From: Bacteroidales bacterium
GTDB taxonomy: Bacteria > Bacteroidota > Bacteroidia > Bacteroidales > UBA4181
Assembly: GCA_031264715.1 (NCBI GenBank)
Contig: JAISDP010000156.1
Span: 1-5,784, forward strand
Reading direction: 5' to 3'
DNA length: 5,784 nt
This document shows, piece by piece, positions 5,776-5,784 of the stretch. How positions within the stretch are numbered: the first letter of the stretch is position 1; every line of letters begins with the position of its first letter. Position numbers and translations under genes: made by a program. The notes beneath the pieces are model-generated. The model saw only the letters and a program-made list of their open reading frames with translations. It ran no database searches and had not been told where the DNA came from.

Positions 5776-5784
5776 GCGTCGATC

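Overview
The window most likely comes from a member of the Bacteroidota, probably the order Bacteroidales. Three things point there: promoters of the TAnnTTTG (-7) type, a membrane LytS/YpdA-like histidine kinase paired with a LytTR response regulator, and an AAA_14/DUF4143 ATPase of a kind common in that phylum. Shine-Dalgarno signals are weak throughout. I cannot assign a genus from the sequence alone.

Layout. (1) Positions 1-1753, minus strand: a two-component operon. The sensor kinase gene (ATG at 1721) is followed after 2 nt by a LytTR response regulator, which is cut off by the left window edge. (2) Positions 1754-1996: a divergent regulatory region with a Bacteroidota-type -7 box on each side, a perfect 10-bp palindrome near the predicted rhaB transcription start, and a distant 8-bp inverted repeat. 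(3) Positions 1997-3466, plus strand: a complete rhamnulokinase gene, rhaB. No other rhamnose gene lies in the window. (4) Positions 3467-4912: an AT-richer accessory patch. It holds a stop-truncated remnant of an excisionase/MerR-type helix-turn-helix gene on the minus strand, two 11-bp direct repeats with a 22-bp period, and a complete AAA+ ATPase with a PD-(D/E)XK-like C-terminus. (5) Positions 4913-5041: 129 bp of convergent spacer with no convincing gene or terminator. (6) Positions 5042-5737, minus strand: a DEDDh (DnaQ-like) 3'-5' exonuclease with an unusual C-terminal tail.

How the parts work together. The kinase and regulator form one signalling unit whose target genes are not visible. 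RhaB phosphorylates L-rhamnulose, but its usual partners (isomerase, aldolase, permease, regulator) are absent downstream, where the accessory patch begins. The ATPase and HTH remnant look like an insertion between housekeeping genes. No complete new multi-gene system can be demonstrated here. The best candidates for something undescribed are the ATPase with its repeat-bearing promoter and HTH remnant, and the tail of the exonuclease.
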